Assembly (NCBI GenBank): GCA_018257865.1
Contig: JAEUBA010000008.1
Location: 620,001-684,000, forward strand
Reading direction: 5' to 3'
Origin: Stereocaulon alpinum
Taxonomy: Eukaryota > Ascomycota > Lecanoromycetes > Lecanorales > Stereocaulaceae
DNA length: 64,000 nucleotides
The translations under genes and the position numbers were made by a program. The stretch's first letter is position 1. Each line of letters opens with the position of its first letter. This document shows, one piece after another, positions 44,793 to 57,429 of the stretch. The notes under the pieces were generated by a model that saw nothing but the letters and a program-made list of their open reading frames with translations, did no database searches and was not told the DNA's origin.

Positions 44793-45854
44793 CTACTCAT
44801 CGTCTCCAAAGAAGACCTTGACAGGAAGCCAAGCATCGCCACAAACCTTGAAGCGATCCGTCAATCCATCCAGCTTCTGCATTTCCTCACTCGACAAGTC
44901 CCAGCCATCTAACTCGAAATTCTTCTCGATCCTCGCTTGAGTTACGCTCTTAGGTATGACCGACCAGTCCTTCTGCAGTCCCCACATCAGCAGCACTTGT
45001 TGAGGTGTCTTGCCTTTTGCTTCGGCCAGCTTCAACAGTGTAGGGTCTTTGTATAACGGCGAATTGGTGGAGCCGAGGCAAGAGTAAGCAGTGGAATGTA
45101 TCCCTTTCTCTTTGTTGTATGCGACTAGCTTGGGCGAGGGATTATTGGGGTGAAGCTCGATCTGGTTGACGGCGGGGACGGTCTTGCAGGAAGGGTCATT
45201 GAGGAGCCTCTCAAGGTTCTTGATACCAAAATTGGAGACGCCGATGTTCCTGACTTTGCCGGTTGCGGGGAGCTTTTGCATCTCTTGCCTGCCAACCTGT
45301 CAGTATGGCGTGGAAAGTTGTCGAGAGCAATGAGCGCACCATGTCTTGATAAAGTGCCAATCTGCGAGGTGATTCTTCGTGTTCTCTGGGTCCGTCGATG
45401 ATGGCCAGTGCTATAACCATCAGCCACTGATATCATATTTGCATCAAGTCACCACCGTATACCATAAGGTACAAGTCAACATAATCTGTGTCCAGGTCCT
45501 TCAGCGAAGTCTCGATCCCTTTGGGCACGATATGATGCCAAGTATTGTCCAGCTTTGTGGTCAACCATATCTCTTTCCTGGAAACCCCGGAGTCTTTAAT
45601 GCCTTGCCCAACCTCCTTCTCGTTGCCATATGCCAATGCGGTGTCGATGTGACGGTAGCCTTTCTGCAGCGCGACTTTGACCGCGTTGCGGACTTGGTTG
45701 GGAGGGCTCTGCCAGGTGCCGAGACCAATGGCTGGGATTTTATCGCCAGTATTGAGGGTAAAGGTCTTCCTGACGGTGGCGAAAATTAGCAATGTCAATT
45801 CTTCTATGTGTGGGGCTGCGTGAGAACGTACGCAGTCATTTTGGTACCTGCCAT
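44793..45854 (-). CDS. Aldo-keto reductase (Gcy1/Ypr1-like)
   Basis: Four exons (45854-45832, 45769-45463, 45410-45340, 45288-44793) give 298 aa. The start MAGTKMTAKTFTLNTGDKIP and IGLGTWQS are standard. Catalytic residues are visible: Asp/Tyr in RHIDTALAYGNE, Lys in IWLTTKL and His in YLMHWPSST, the last created by splicing. The cofactor part has VRNIGVSNFG, NQIELHPNNPSPKLVAYNKE and VIPKSVTQARIEKNF, which binds NADPH. The enzyme reduces aldehydes, ketones or glyceraldehyde; its substrate is unknown. The second ATG, five codons in, could also be used. Confidence 0.93.
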
Positions 45855-46504
45855 ACTCAATGACGATCTCGGTGATATTTATTCTATTGGGACGTGGCTT
45901 GACAGGGATCAGAAAGAGGTTAGCTATGTAGAATATCAGCAAAGAGGCAATGACAACAGCGAGAAGAATTTATACTGTACCTGATGGTGTATAAGGTAAG
46001 TGCTGATAGGCTATAAAGTGACGTCTACGGGGAAGCCCTCCAGGGTCTCGTACCTTATTTAGCTGACTCTTTGGCAGGCCGGCTGAATTGAGAACCCCTA
46101 CGCCAAGGACGGAAATTTAAGGCCCTAGCAAGCCACCTACTACGGGTAACATACGGTGTGTCTTGGTGGCCTCTTTTGGGGGGCCCTAGCGAGCAAGGTT
46201 GACCTTCATGCAAGCAGGGTGTATGGACTGTGCAGCAGATCATATGTCTCACCTGTTGTCATCCGGCTATTTGAGTGTTGATGTAGCTGCCTTATCTAGC
46301 CTCGTAGCCTAGCTCTGAGTAATGGCGACAAGTCCCGCTTGTAATGAGTCTCCAACTACTCCGTATACAAGATGGTGCGTTGTGAGGAGCGAATTACTTG
46401 TATGACTTCGCATATGCACAACTAGTATTCTACTAGCAAGACAGAAATGACTTTGGAATATGATCTCGAAATATAGGGTAGAACACTTGCTTTGTTGTAG
46501 GTAT
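45855..46504. other. Intergenic between the reductase and a solo LTR
   Basis: Contains the reductase promoter. No other gene is seen; composition is still normal, not RIP-like. Confidence 0.35.
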
Positions 46505-46509
46505 CTTAC

Positions 46510-46722
46510 TGTCGGTAGAACCTAGCTGCTAGCCTAGGTAGTACCGATTAGTAGGTAGCTTGATCCCCTATTACCTGCCCCGGACAACCTGATTAGCAGG
46601 GTGTCTATTGGGCTTGGTAAACTGGGGATTGATTTTTGAATCTAGCTAGCTAAGCTATGGTGTTTTATCTAGGAGCTGGCGCCAAGCCGCTTATTGCGGA
46701 TCGGAGTAATATTATTCCGACA
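46510..46722. repeat. Solo LTR of the outer copia-like family
   Basis: 213 bp beginning TGTCGG and ending CCGACA, perfect 6-bp inverted ends. It is flanked on both sides by CTTAC (46505-46509 and 46723-46727), a 5-bp target-site duplication. It matches the LTRs at 48874 and 63440 over almost its full length with small indels. Solo LTRs arise by recombination between the two LTRs of a full element. It retains CA and TG dinucleotides, so it is little RIP-mutated. Confidence 0.95.
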
Positions 46723-46773
46723 CTTACCTTGTGCTACACGCGCGATCTATGTACAGTGGTGCTGGCTCAGCAT

Positions 46774-46812
46774 GCCAAGATGCCAAGATGCCAAGGCCTA
46801 GTCATCCTTGGC
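46774..46812. promoter_or_regulatory. Cluster of four GCCAAG hexamers (PacC-type consensus)
   Basis: GCCAAG occurs at 46774, 46782 and 46790 with 8-bp spacing and as CTTGGC at 46807-46812, forming an inverted arrangement. GCCARG is the site of the pH regulator PacC. It lies 310-350 bp upstream of the gene at 47121. Binding is inferred from sequence only. Confidence 0.4.
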
Positions 46813-47120
46813 ATGCAGGCCACTTTCAACGTATGAAATCTTCGGATATTCTTATTGCTCCAAACTAGCGCAACGCTAGCGGGCTGATTCCGCACGAACA
46901 TGTGAATTTTTGGGGTGAGATTGATAACTTCGGCGACAATCCCCCTCACCACAGTATTTTCCAATTCCCCACAGACTTCAACATTGCTCTAACACTCTTC
47001 GTTCAATAACATAAGATCAGTTTTTCGGCATCACATCCTTATCATTCCAAACAGCTTCAGATTACAACCGTACGTCTTAGATCTGAGACTGAGAGGGTAA
47101 TCAGATAATCAGTCACTATC

Positions 47121-48368
47121 ATGTCATCCACATTAGAGCAAACACAAGTTCTGAGTCAATCCGCCTATCATATCTTCTCTGAATCTGGGGAAGATATCCC
47201 CATTCGTGGCCGCTGGCAAACCATAAGATGTGCCGCCCTCTCAGACTCATCCTCATCCTCTTCAGAAGCGTCCTTGGAGATTCCGACGTTCCTTGAGAGC
47301 GCTGAGGCGATGGAGTTCCTGGGCTTTACGAGAGAGGCGGCGAGAGATATCTTCGAACGCTTCGAAGCCGCCTCCAGAAGCAGTGAGGACGAATATATCT
47401 TAGATTACGCGAAGGGCCAAGTTAGGTCCGTGCCAGATGTCGGCTGCCCAGATGATAACTGGTACTCAGCAATAATCGCAATGGGCATTACGCCAACGCT
47501 TTGCGAACAGATACTTGATCCGGAGTTTACGGATCTGCGCCTGACCCAAAATGCACGTTACTGGGTTATTGATACCATAGTAGCGAAGTACTTATTCCTC
47601 GCGTCGCTTAACAAGAATGTTCTTGGTTCAAGACTAAGTGACCAGGGACCAGTGAGCTTGCAGGCTCGTTTGCAGCGATCGAAAAAATCTTCTGGCTCAA
47701 GCTCGAAATTGCCGAAGCAGGAGGCCGAGAGAAATCCGGAGCCACAGCTTCAAACATCCGCTGCGACACAGGCCATATCAGACACAGAATTGTTACTCCT
47801 GAAGGGCGGTGACTGCGTACGTCTTAAGCGAGCTATTAGGCTTGACACAAACACGAAAGACGTCAACATTATCCAGACCGTCCTAAGCAGCCCACCAGGA
47901 GATTTCGCCGGAAGGAAAAGTGGGTTGTACCTTACAAAACAAAGGCAAACCGCATACAAGTACGCGGCATACGCCAAAAAGCGCCTTGAAACCGCCGGCG
48001 AAGACCCAATTGCAGTCGGTATACTGCACGTGATAATTCCCAGGGAACTGATAACGGAGTCAGTAGATATCTATGGGGAGATATGGCAGGAATTTGTGTG
48101 GAATCAACGACTGCTGCGGCCAACCCCCCACCATCTCCGATGGATCGACGAGGCTCCCGTGATCATTGGTCCCATCGTCACATTCAGTCCAGACAAGTTC
48201 AAAAGGTTGGTCGAGGATGGTATGGACCACAAAGCCCTGCAGCCATTTAAATTGCAAGGCGGTGAATCAGCTTCACAACATTTTTTGAAAGGGGATGATT
48301 TATTGGAAAAAATCAACGAACGAGGACGTTTCCAGCTGGAGGCTCTGGGCTCCTTGTCGGAAAAATAG
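47121..48368 (+). CDS. Fungal protein with a C-terminal ART/DUF3990-like module, unknown function
   Basis: A single exon of 415 aa with a genuine ATG. The N-terminal half is acidic and helical (IFSESGEDIPIRGRWQ, EAMEFLGFTREAARDIFERF, GCPDDNWYSAIIAMGI). A Ser/Lys linker follows near residues 180-215. The C-terminal module reads DFAGRKSGLYLTKQRQTAYK, YAAYAKKRLETA, VGILHVIIPRELI and EIWQEFVWNQRLL. The pattern GLY-T....A..YA.YA..R...V-HV-IP....W..-VW..R resembles a domain common in fungal proteins and, more loosely, DUF3990/ADP-ribosyl-transferase-like folds. No signal peptide is seen. It is isolated between a solo LTR and the nested elements, so likely accessory. Codon usage looks normal and it is not RIP-damaged. 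Confidence 0.75.
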   Translation: MSSTLEQTQVLSQSAYHIFSESGEDIPIRGRWQTIRCAALSDSSSSSSEASLEIPTFLESAEAMEFLGFTREAARDIFERFEAASRSSEDEYILDYAKGQVRSVPDVGCPDDNWYSAIIAMGITPTLCEQILDPEFTDLRLTQNARYWVIDTIVAKYLFLASLNKNVLGSRLSDQGPVSLQARLQRSKKSSGSSSKLPKQEAERNPEPQLQTSAATQAISDTELLLLKGGDCVRLKRAIRLDTNTKDVNIIQTVLSSPPGDFAGRKSGLYLTKQRQTAYKYAAYAKKRLETAGEDPIAVGILHVIIPRELITESVDIYGEIWQEFVWNQRLLRPTPHHLRWIDEAPVIIGPIVTFSPDKFKRLVEDGMDHKALQPFKLQGGESASQHFLKGDDLLEKINERGRFQLEALGSLSEK

Positions 48369-48868
48369 CATGTAGTGGGCGAAGGATATGATGGGAGCAG
48401 CACGGTCACGGTGGATACGTGAACGTAGGGGCCCGGTTGCTAAGTGTAGCGAAAAGAGCTTCTTAAGGATGGTTAGAAGCTACAAAGATCACAAAGCGCT
48501 TGGACCAGTGGAGATGAGTGGTGGTGGTGTTGTATCAGAGAGGAAAGCCTATGCACTTATACCGCCATCATAGTACATAGTAACAAGTTGGCTCGGAAAG
48601 CACCTCGGCAATTCCCATAAGCATGCCATAATCAGCTGGTAAAGCAATATAAATGTTTCATTCTAAAGCCGAGTCTCTTGAAACAAACACTATTTACCAC
48701 TCATGAAAGACTATGCTACGCATAGAATCTACCCATGTTGCTTGACAACATGGTAGCAACAGCTTCTTAGTACCTACAAGCACCATTGTTTTGCGTGATG
48801 TCGTTCCTTGCCTAAAATCCTTGACTACCGTCGCGGTAAATCTAGGTCAAAGTAGAGGTAATGAGATG
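48369..48868. other. Intergenic between the 415-aa gene and the nested transposon
   Basis: No gene. Base composition stays normal up to the LTR boundary at 48874, giving a sharp edge to the AT-rich block. Confidence 0.45.
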
Positions 48869-48873
48869 AGTAG

Positions 48874-49079
48874 TGTCGGTACACCCTAGCTGCTAGGTTG
48901 TACCGATTAGTAGGCTTGCTTGATCCCCTATTACCTGCCCCGGACAACCTGATTCGCAGGGTGTCTATTAGGCTTGGTAAACTAGGGATTGATTGAATCT
49001 AGCTAGCTAAGCTATAGTGTTTTATCTAGGAGTTAGCGCTAAGCCGCTTATTACGGAGCGGAGTAATATTATTCTAATA
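48874..49079. repeat. Left LTR of the outer element
   Basis: 206 bp starting TGTCGG; the right end reads attctaata where the other copies have attccgaca, the C-to-T and G-to-A changes expected from RIP. Confidence 0.95.
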
Positions 49080-52000
49080 CTAGTAAAGTTTTAGAAAGTC
49101 GAAAAAATAGTGCTAATTAACGCTAAATCTAGTAATTAGCTAGTATAGAAACGGGCTTATAAGGCTAAGTAATACTATAGTCTAATTAGTTAGACTATAG
49201 CCTCCCTTTCTACTTAGGTATTTATCTTTAACTTAATAGCGTTACTATCTACTAATTACTTTAACGCCTAGTAGTAGCGCTCCTTAGTTATAGTATCTAC
49301 TAAGTTATAATTACTATTAATCTACCGTACCTTATTAATTTCCCTTCTCTTATAGGACTGCCGTAGTCCTATTATATTAATTATTAGGCGTTTCTTAGCG
49401 GTAGTACTAAGGCGTATAATATAGTCGTATAGGGAGTAAGAGTTAATATATAGAATTAGTAGTATCTTCGCCTAAGTAATACCCTTAATAATAGATTATA
49501 GGGTAGTAGTAATATTAAACCTTACTACTATTATATATAGCTCTAAAGCTAGCACCGATCTTATAACTCTCTTATATTTAGTACTACTCTAGTAGATAAT
49601 ATTACTGCTAATATTAATAGTCGATTCACCTAATTATTACTCGTTAGTAAGGATAATAACGTACCTAATCTAAGAGCTAAGGTCAGCGTTATTAGCGAAG
49701 GCGGTATCAATAAAGACTAGTAGTTTCAGCTTCTCTAGAGTAAGCTTAATAAATTATAGGCCTTAGCGGTGGTTCTCCTTTTACTAATTTAGCTATTTAT
49801 TTAACTAATCAGCGTCTTCTTTCGCTGGCTGAGTAATTTAGGCTACTTTAGATAGGGTAAAGGCTATCTCCGGTTAATATATAGAGGCTATATAGGCGCC
49901 TTAAGCCCTTTCCTTAATATATTGCGATTTAATATCGCTAGCGGTATCGATTATATTAATTTTACTACACTACCGTTACTAGGAGAGCTTTAGAATATCG
50001 CTGTTACTAGAAATAGTAGTATCGCCGTTAGTAGAGATAGTAGTGCTATTAAATTAGAGGTCTTTTTTATTATCTAGCTTTTTAATTAGCTTCGCTAGAA
50101 AGCCTATATTAAGGCGTACTTACTCTTCTAGCTCTAAGTATTCGGCTATTCCGTAAAATAGTAAGTCGTTAGTCTAGAGGCTAATAATTACCTGCTTAGA
50201 GAATATTAGGCAGGGATCGAATAAGGAGATAGTAAGGCCTAGCTTACTAGTATAGTAGTTATAGTAGGTTTTAAACTAATACGTCCCTACCTTAGGGACG
50301 CTATATAGTAGGCGGACTACTTTTAGTATATTATCTCCTAAATTAGTACCTTACGGCGGTTTTATATAGATAGCGTAGCTTAGTACTAACGTTAATTATA
50401 TATAAGCTTACGAGATATCGCGTACGTAGAGGTTGCGTAGTAGAATTATAGCGAGATAGATAATAAGGCGTTAGCTAGCGCGTTAAATTATTAGCGACTA
50501 CGTTAGTACCTCCTTCTTACCTTTATTATTATAAGCTTAGACGATTAGTCTAGACTTTTCGAATAGTATAGCGCTATCCTACTTAATATTATCGACGAAT
50601 CAGCAGCTAAAGATATAAGTACTTAGTAGTATATCCTACTTACTAATAATCTTAAAGACTCCTTTAGTAATAAGGCCGTTAATTTCCTTTTAGCGAGAGT
50701 TAACGAATAGGCTATTTAGTAACTAAATAGCGCCTTTTAATTAGAGCTTTATTAATAGCTTAATATCTAATTACTCCTTATTAGTAAGGTAGGTATAGCG
50801 GGTAGGTAGGTATCGCTATCGCTACGGGTTTTAGCGTATAGCAGTAGCTTCTTCGGTCGGAAGGTCTATTTCAGCTATAGGAGGCGTTAGTAATTAATTA
50901 GTCGATTTAACTAAGTACAGCTTAACTAAGGTAATTCGAAATATTATAGGGCTGCTACTAAGTTTAACTATATAGGCTTAGTTATCTATAGTAAGTAATT
51001 AGTAGGGCCCTTTCTATCCCTTACCTTTTCGCTAGACTAGGACGTTACTACTAATAGGAGCGTCTAGTATAGAGTCGCTTTATAGACCGTTACGGTAGCG
51101 TAAGGCTTTAGTAACGTCTCTTCTTACTAATAATTCTAACGCTTCTTTTATTACGCGTTTAATAGCCTTACCTCGTTCCGTAATTAATAGGTATATAGGG
51201 TCTAATTTAGTAAGCTTTAGAAATATACTAAATAGAAGTAGTGTAGGAGTTAGCCTATTAGGTCTAGCTATATTATTAATTACCTTAATAGCGATTTATA
51301 AGACGAATTACTTACCTAGCAGTAGTAGGTCTTCTTAGATAATATTATACGCACGCCTAAGAGGTACGTAGTAGCGTTCAACTAGACTAATTAAGTAGTA
51401 TACTTTAATAAGGACGTATTTTAATTTAATTACTATCCCCTTTACCTTAGAGGCGAATTCGGTGCTAATAAATTACTTACTAGCGTTATAGACTAGTAGG
51501 TCCGGTAGTCTAATATAGGTATTAATCTAGTAGGCTTATAGGGTATCCTAAATCGTCTCTACTAAAATATCCTTAAGAAAGCGGGCGGTTTGGAAACGCG
51601 TAGCCTTATTAATAGTATATAGGACTAAGACCGTAGGGCTATTAAGATATATAATATTAATTATTACTAAGTAATTAAATTATAGGTCGTTTTTAATAGT
51701 AAATTTAAACCTTCCTAGCGATCTACTATATTTCTAGTAAGTTAAGTAGAACTTACCTAGTTAATTAATAGCGTCCTAGTCGAAACGGTAGCTAAAGCGC
51801 TTTAGTAAGCGTACTAGGCGTATTATTAATAGATAGCTGAAGCGGCGGTATAGGTATCGGAGATCCTACTCTATTAATTAGCTACTTATAACACCGTTAT
51901 TAGTATAGGTATTAATATAGGCGTAGGATAGCGACGATCCCTATATAAGGAATAAGTAATTATATAGCCTTGCGATAGGGACTTACTTATTACCGCTAAC

Positions 52001-52554
52001 TAGGCAGTTAGTTAGATTATTAAAATAAAACCCTGCCTAGTTAAGGTCTTACAGGCAGAGAAGGAATAGCGTATTAGCGTTAATAATATAGAATTCGATA
52101 ATACTAATTAGTAATTAGACGGTAATAGTACCTTAGGATAAGGCTTCGCTAATACTAAACTTAAATCTAGCGGTGCTAGCCTTATCAGCGTTAATATTAA
52201 TATCTTACTCGCGCCGCAGTGCTAGGTATTAATTATAGCCTACTAAGGAGTTATAGGTAGCGCTGGTATCGATTATAAGGCCGTAGAAGTAGCTATCGCC
52301 GTATCTTTTCGCAGGGCGGCGAGGTGCTTCTCCCTAGATATTAATATTAATATTATCCTAGATAGATAGTACCTTTATAACGGTATATAAAGTCGCCTAA
52401 TTAGCTAGCTTTTAGTATATAGCCTTGCTATTAATTACACCTATTAATATTAGAAATACCTTACCGTTACCTTAGTTAGGTGGATTATTAGTAGTATCCT
52501 CCTTAGTAGTACTACCTTCGCTATTACCTTCTTCCTTTTCGCCTTTAACGTCGG

Positions 52555-52677
52555 TATAACGTGTTAGTATGGAATTATCAAGCTATAATAGTATTGATCT
52601 GTTATATTCTAGCTACTGCAGCTATAAGGTAATCTAGCGATACTAACCCTAACCCTAAGCTATACTATACTATTATA
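52555..52677. repeat. Left LTR of the nested gypsy-like element
   Basis: 123 bp, starting TATAACG and ending ATTATA, likely RIP-altered TG...CA ends. It contains AACCCTAACCCTAAGC, a telomere-like motif. Confidence 0.9.
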
Positions 52678-55600
52678 ATATACCTACTAAAAGAAGAAAA
52701 GCGAGGCGCCCTCGCCGAAAGTATAGTCTAGGGGCGTCTTCGAGGCTAGCGTAGCCTACGGCGAAGGGTAATATTAGGTAAAGTAGCTTATTAATAACCT
52801 CTTAAGCTCTCTTTATAGTCCTTAATAAGGGCTATAGTATTTATAAGCTCCTCTAGGGTAAGCTATTCGTCGTAGTAAGACTTATAGCCTTACTATTAAA
52901 TAAGATACTAAGTAACTATCTTACGTCCGTATCTAATCTTTCGCTTATTAAGCAGTTTTTCTATATAAAAGGACTTCCAGTTATTAGTATCACCGTCTAC
53001 GAAAACTAATAGTAGGTAGTTAGGGCGAGTTCGGTGAAAGGGGTCTTTTATATTAGGTAAGAGTTTAAGCTGAGTAATTATAAAGATATTATAGATCCTC
53101 TAGTAATCTAGCAGCTTAAGATAATATACTAGACGTCTAATATAATTAATAATCTTAAACGGACCGGCGTACTACTATCCGTATTTCTTCCTAGTAACTA
53201 CAGTAGCGGGGATATCGTAGCCTTTATAGAGGCGTAGTAAGACTATATTACCTTTTCTAAAGAATATAGGTTAATATTTCCTATCGTAATAGAACTTCTA
53301 TCTTATAGAAGTAAAAGCAATAGTATCTAAAGCTTCCTTTCGGGAGATAACTTTAGTATTAAAGTCGGTTAGCTTCTTAGTAGCTATATAGCTTAAGTCT
53401 AATACTTAGTTAGGCTCGAAGCTATACGTAATACCGTAAGGAGTCCTTCCAGTAGTTATAGACGAAGTACTATTTAGGCCTACTTAAAGCTTCGGTAGGA
53501 CATTAGGCTAGTTAGTAGGATCAGAAGAAATATAGATATAGTAACGTAAGGTAATCTTAACGGTCTAGTTAGTACGCTCACTTATTCTATCCGTTTACGG
53601 GTGATAGGCAGTGCTATATAATAGCTTTATACCTAATTATTCGAAGAGGTATCTCTAGAAGTTAGATAAGAATTTCTTATTATAGTCGGAGATAATTACC
53701 TTTAGTATACCCCAGTTAATAAGGAGTAATTATATTAGTAGGAGATAGACCTAATCTTTTACGCAGAAGGTAGTTTTCCCAGCGATTAGTATAATTATTT
53801 TTAAGAACTTATAAGTTACTAATATAATATAATCTTCGTTATCCTTAGTAAGAGGCAGGCCTAGAATAAAGTCTATAGCTAAGGTATAAAATAGCGTAGG
53901 AGGGGAATCAATAATTTCTATATTTCTATATAGAAGATAGCGACGAGTTTGAAACACCTAGTAACTAAGATAGTATTATAAGTACTCCTAAAGTAGCTTT
54001 AATAGGCCTTAGATATACTAGGAGGACGAAATTCGTTCGTAATGTCTAGTAAAACTAGGATAACTATCGCTGTAACTAATTTTAAAGACTTCTACTACTA
54101 TAGAAGGGGGTATATAGAGGCGCCGGTATCCGGTAATTTTATTAGCGTAATAGATTAAGAATTCTTTTAATACTTATTCGGAGGGATTATCTCTTTCGAA
54201 TTAAAGGTAAGCAGCGTTATTACTAAGCTTTTCGTTATTAAGGATTTACTATATAATTTAACGCCAGCTAGCGTCTTAGGCGTAACTATCTAAGATCTTC
54301 TTTTAGAAGTCCTCGCTTATTTTAATAAGGGTAGCGACGTACTAGTAGATTAGTACCTCAGCGTTAAATAAAGTATAGTATAGTATATCGAGTTTAGATC
54401 TAGACTTAGTATAGGTAGATAAGTTAGAGCTTACTAGCCGTAATAACGTATTAGGAATAATATTTTCCTTTCCTAGCTTATATTTAACATCAAGCTTATT
54501 AAAACGCTAGAAGAATTTAGAAGCTCTAACCAAGCGCAGATTTATCTTCTAAATAGTAGAAGTATTTAAGGATTTTTAAGTAGCTATCTCTACTATAGTA
54601 GAATAATTAGTAAGGATATAAGTCGTTATAGACTCTACTATATATCGCACTTTCTTAAGAACTTAGATAAGGCTAGTAACTTTAAGTTCTATTAGCTAGT
54701 AGGATTTTTCAGCTGTAGTTAAGAGTCAGCTGAGGAATAGAATTAGTTTAACTTTTCTATTAACGACGTAGTAGACGTATACGCTAAAACCGAATTCCTT
54801 TAAAGTATCTATATTAATATAAAGGTCCTGCTTATTATCGAAGTATACTAGGGTAGTTAGTCGTAAGAGTAATTCCTATAGGGCGTCGAATACCTTTTAC
54901 TTAGTAGGCGTTAGTATAAGTTAGGTATAACGTATATATACTTAGCGTAGGTTGCCTTTTTCCTTAGGTAATAACTTAAGGAGCGAAGTTTTTTATTCCT
55001 ATAGCGGCTAGCAGACCTATATATAATAGGGGATATAGTTTTATAGATACCTAATAAGTCCTAAGTACGTTTTTAATATACTAAGGGTACTTAGAAATTT
55101 TAGCTTCGAAATTGCTATAAGCTTCTCTTCAGCGGTAGAAAGGCCTAAGGAATTAACTTACTATCTAAAAAGAGTAATAGACGGGTAACTAATATATAAC
55201 TTTAAAGGCTTTACTAATATACCTTTTTTAATAAAGATACTAAAGACGTAATATAGGTAACTAATATACTCCTATAAGGTTTTAGAAGTAATAACTACGT
55301 CGTCGACGTAGGTATAGGCGAAGTCTTAGAAAGGTCGAAGCACTTAATTAATTTCTCTTTAGACATATATAATAGAGCCTTTATAGCCTATTATAGGTAT
55401 ACGAAAAGTTTCTTAACCTCTATAGGTTACTACTATAAGTCGGTGGTAGTAAGGGGGCTAAACTCGCTACTAATAGAAAAATAATATATAATCTATTACT
55501 ATAATAAACTTACACCCTGAGACGGTTATAATTATATTGCTTTAGAGAGGAAGAGGGTAAGTGTTAGGCTAAGTAACCTTATTAAGCTTACGGATATTAA

Positions 55601-57429
55601 CTATAGCTCTACCTTTACGTTCGCCGTTAGCTAATATACGCTAGACTATAAAGATAGGATAGCTAAATAGGGTTAATTCAGCCGTCTAATTAAGTCTACC
55701 TTAGTTATATAGCTTATCGAAAGTCTTATTAATAACCTATCTATCCTTTTCGCTGAGAGGGTACGTTTTTACGGAGCCGTTAACCTTTTCTTCCTAACTA
55801 GGCTTAAGTAGAATCCTTATCTATTAGTCCTAAGGAATATCGACGAATCCGGAGTCTTCCTAAAGGCTAGGATAAGTATTTACTACTTCTATAAAAGCTA
55901 TAGTAGCAGGGGTGCCTCCTTTACTATATATAGTTACTCCGTTCGGAAGCAAAGTTTCTGTTAGACTTATACTTATAGAAGGAGAATTAGTAGCGAGAAA
56001 TACTATCGCTTCCTTTAGTATTTATTAATACTAGCCTAGCTAGCGAACCTTTTTTAGTAGCCTAGAAGTAAGGTAGGCTAGGTTAGTACTAGCTAGATAA
56101 TAGCTATTATAAGGGATTTCTACTATATACCCTAGACGAGTTTTTCGGGTAATTATAATAGGTACTTTAGAATTATTTCTTACTAAGACGGCTTCGATAG
56201 ACGAATCGATAATATAGGTATATAAGGTAAGTTTAGATTCGCTAGGTTTAAAAAGGAGATTACGATCTAGCAGCGTTATATAATAGTAGATTAGGATAGA
56301 AACTTACTAGCTAGGGTAGATTATAACGTCTTACTTTACTTAAATTATATAACGAACTTCGGTACCTTTAGGCTTAATTTTAATAGGTATTCTTATACTA
56401 CAGCTGCTAATATAGAGGTGCTTTTTAGAGGTAATAATATTAATATCTTTAGGGCTGACGACGTCTATACTAAGAAGTATATTAGCTTTAAGGTTATTAA
56501 CTAAGTATAGGTCTATAGTAACCTTACTACTAATAGGTTCTCCTAGGTCTATTTTTCTAAGGAAGTAAAGTGCGGTACGGACGAACTAATTTACCTTATA
56601 CTTAGCTTTTCCTAAGCCCTTAATAATAGCTGGTAAAGCTATAGTTCTAATCTTAGTATAGGGGAGATTAGCTTTTAGAAAGCTCTTATCTATTACTGTA
56701 ATAGAGTAGCCTATATTAATATAGATATTACGTAAAGGGCTGCTAGGGTCGAGTATAATTTTGCTAACTATATAATACTAATTCCTAAATCCAGTGCTAG
56801 TAACCTTATTACTATAAATAATAGTAGACTTTATAATTCTAGAGTCTTTAGAGGTATAGAGAACTAATACGTTTTCCTTTAATAGAACCTTCGGTAGAAC
56901 CGTAGCTGGATTTCGCTTAGAAGGTACTAAATTTTAATATTTAGTATAGACGTACTAGTATAGCTTATTTTTTAACGAAAAGGTTTACTTATATTTTTAA
57001 TAAGTCTTATTAATAGGGTTAATAAAGAATCTATAGGTTTCTTCTTTAGGCTCGAAGTTCTTCTTAGGGCTATCTTTAGCGAAGTAGTTATAATATTCGC
57101 GAGCTTCTAGAGTTTTATTAGGGCCTTCTAAGTAGTCCTATTCTTCGATATCGAAGTCCTTATTTCTATAATAGGCCTTAGTAGACTTTGGTTAGAAGCC
57201 GCAGTTATTATAGTTATTCTAATAGAGCCTTAAAGTACCTTAGTTATAGGGCTTCGAATAAATCTAGGGTCTTAACGAATTTAACCTACTTACTTAGCCG
57301 CCTGTAATTTGCAGCGGCTGGCGAGGACTAGGTAGACTTCCTTTTAACTAATTTAGATACTAGGGTTACCTATTAGCTTAATAGTTCTAGGAATATAGAC
57401 TATTATTATTATTATAATTTCCTAAGTAG

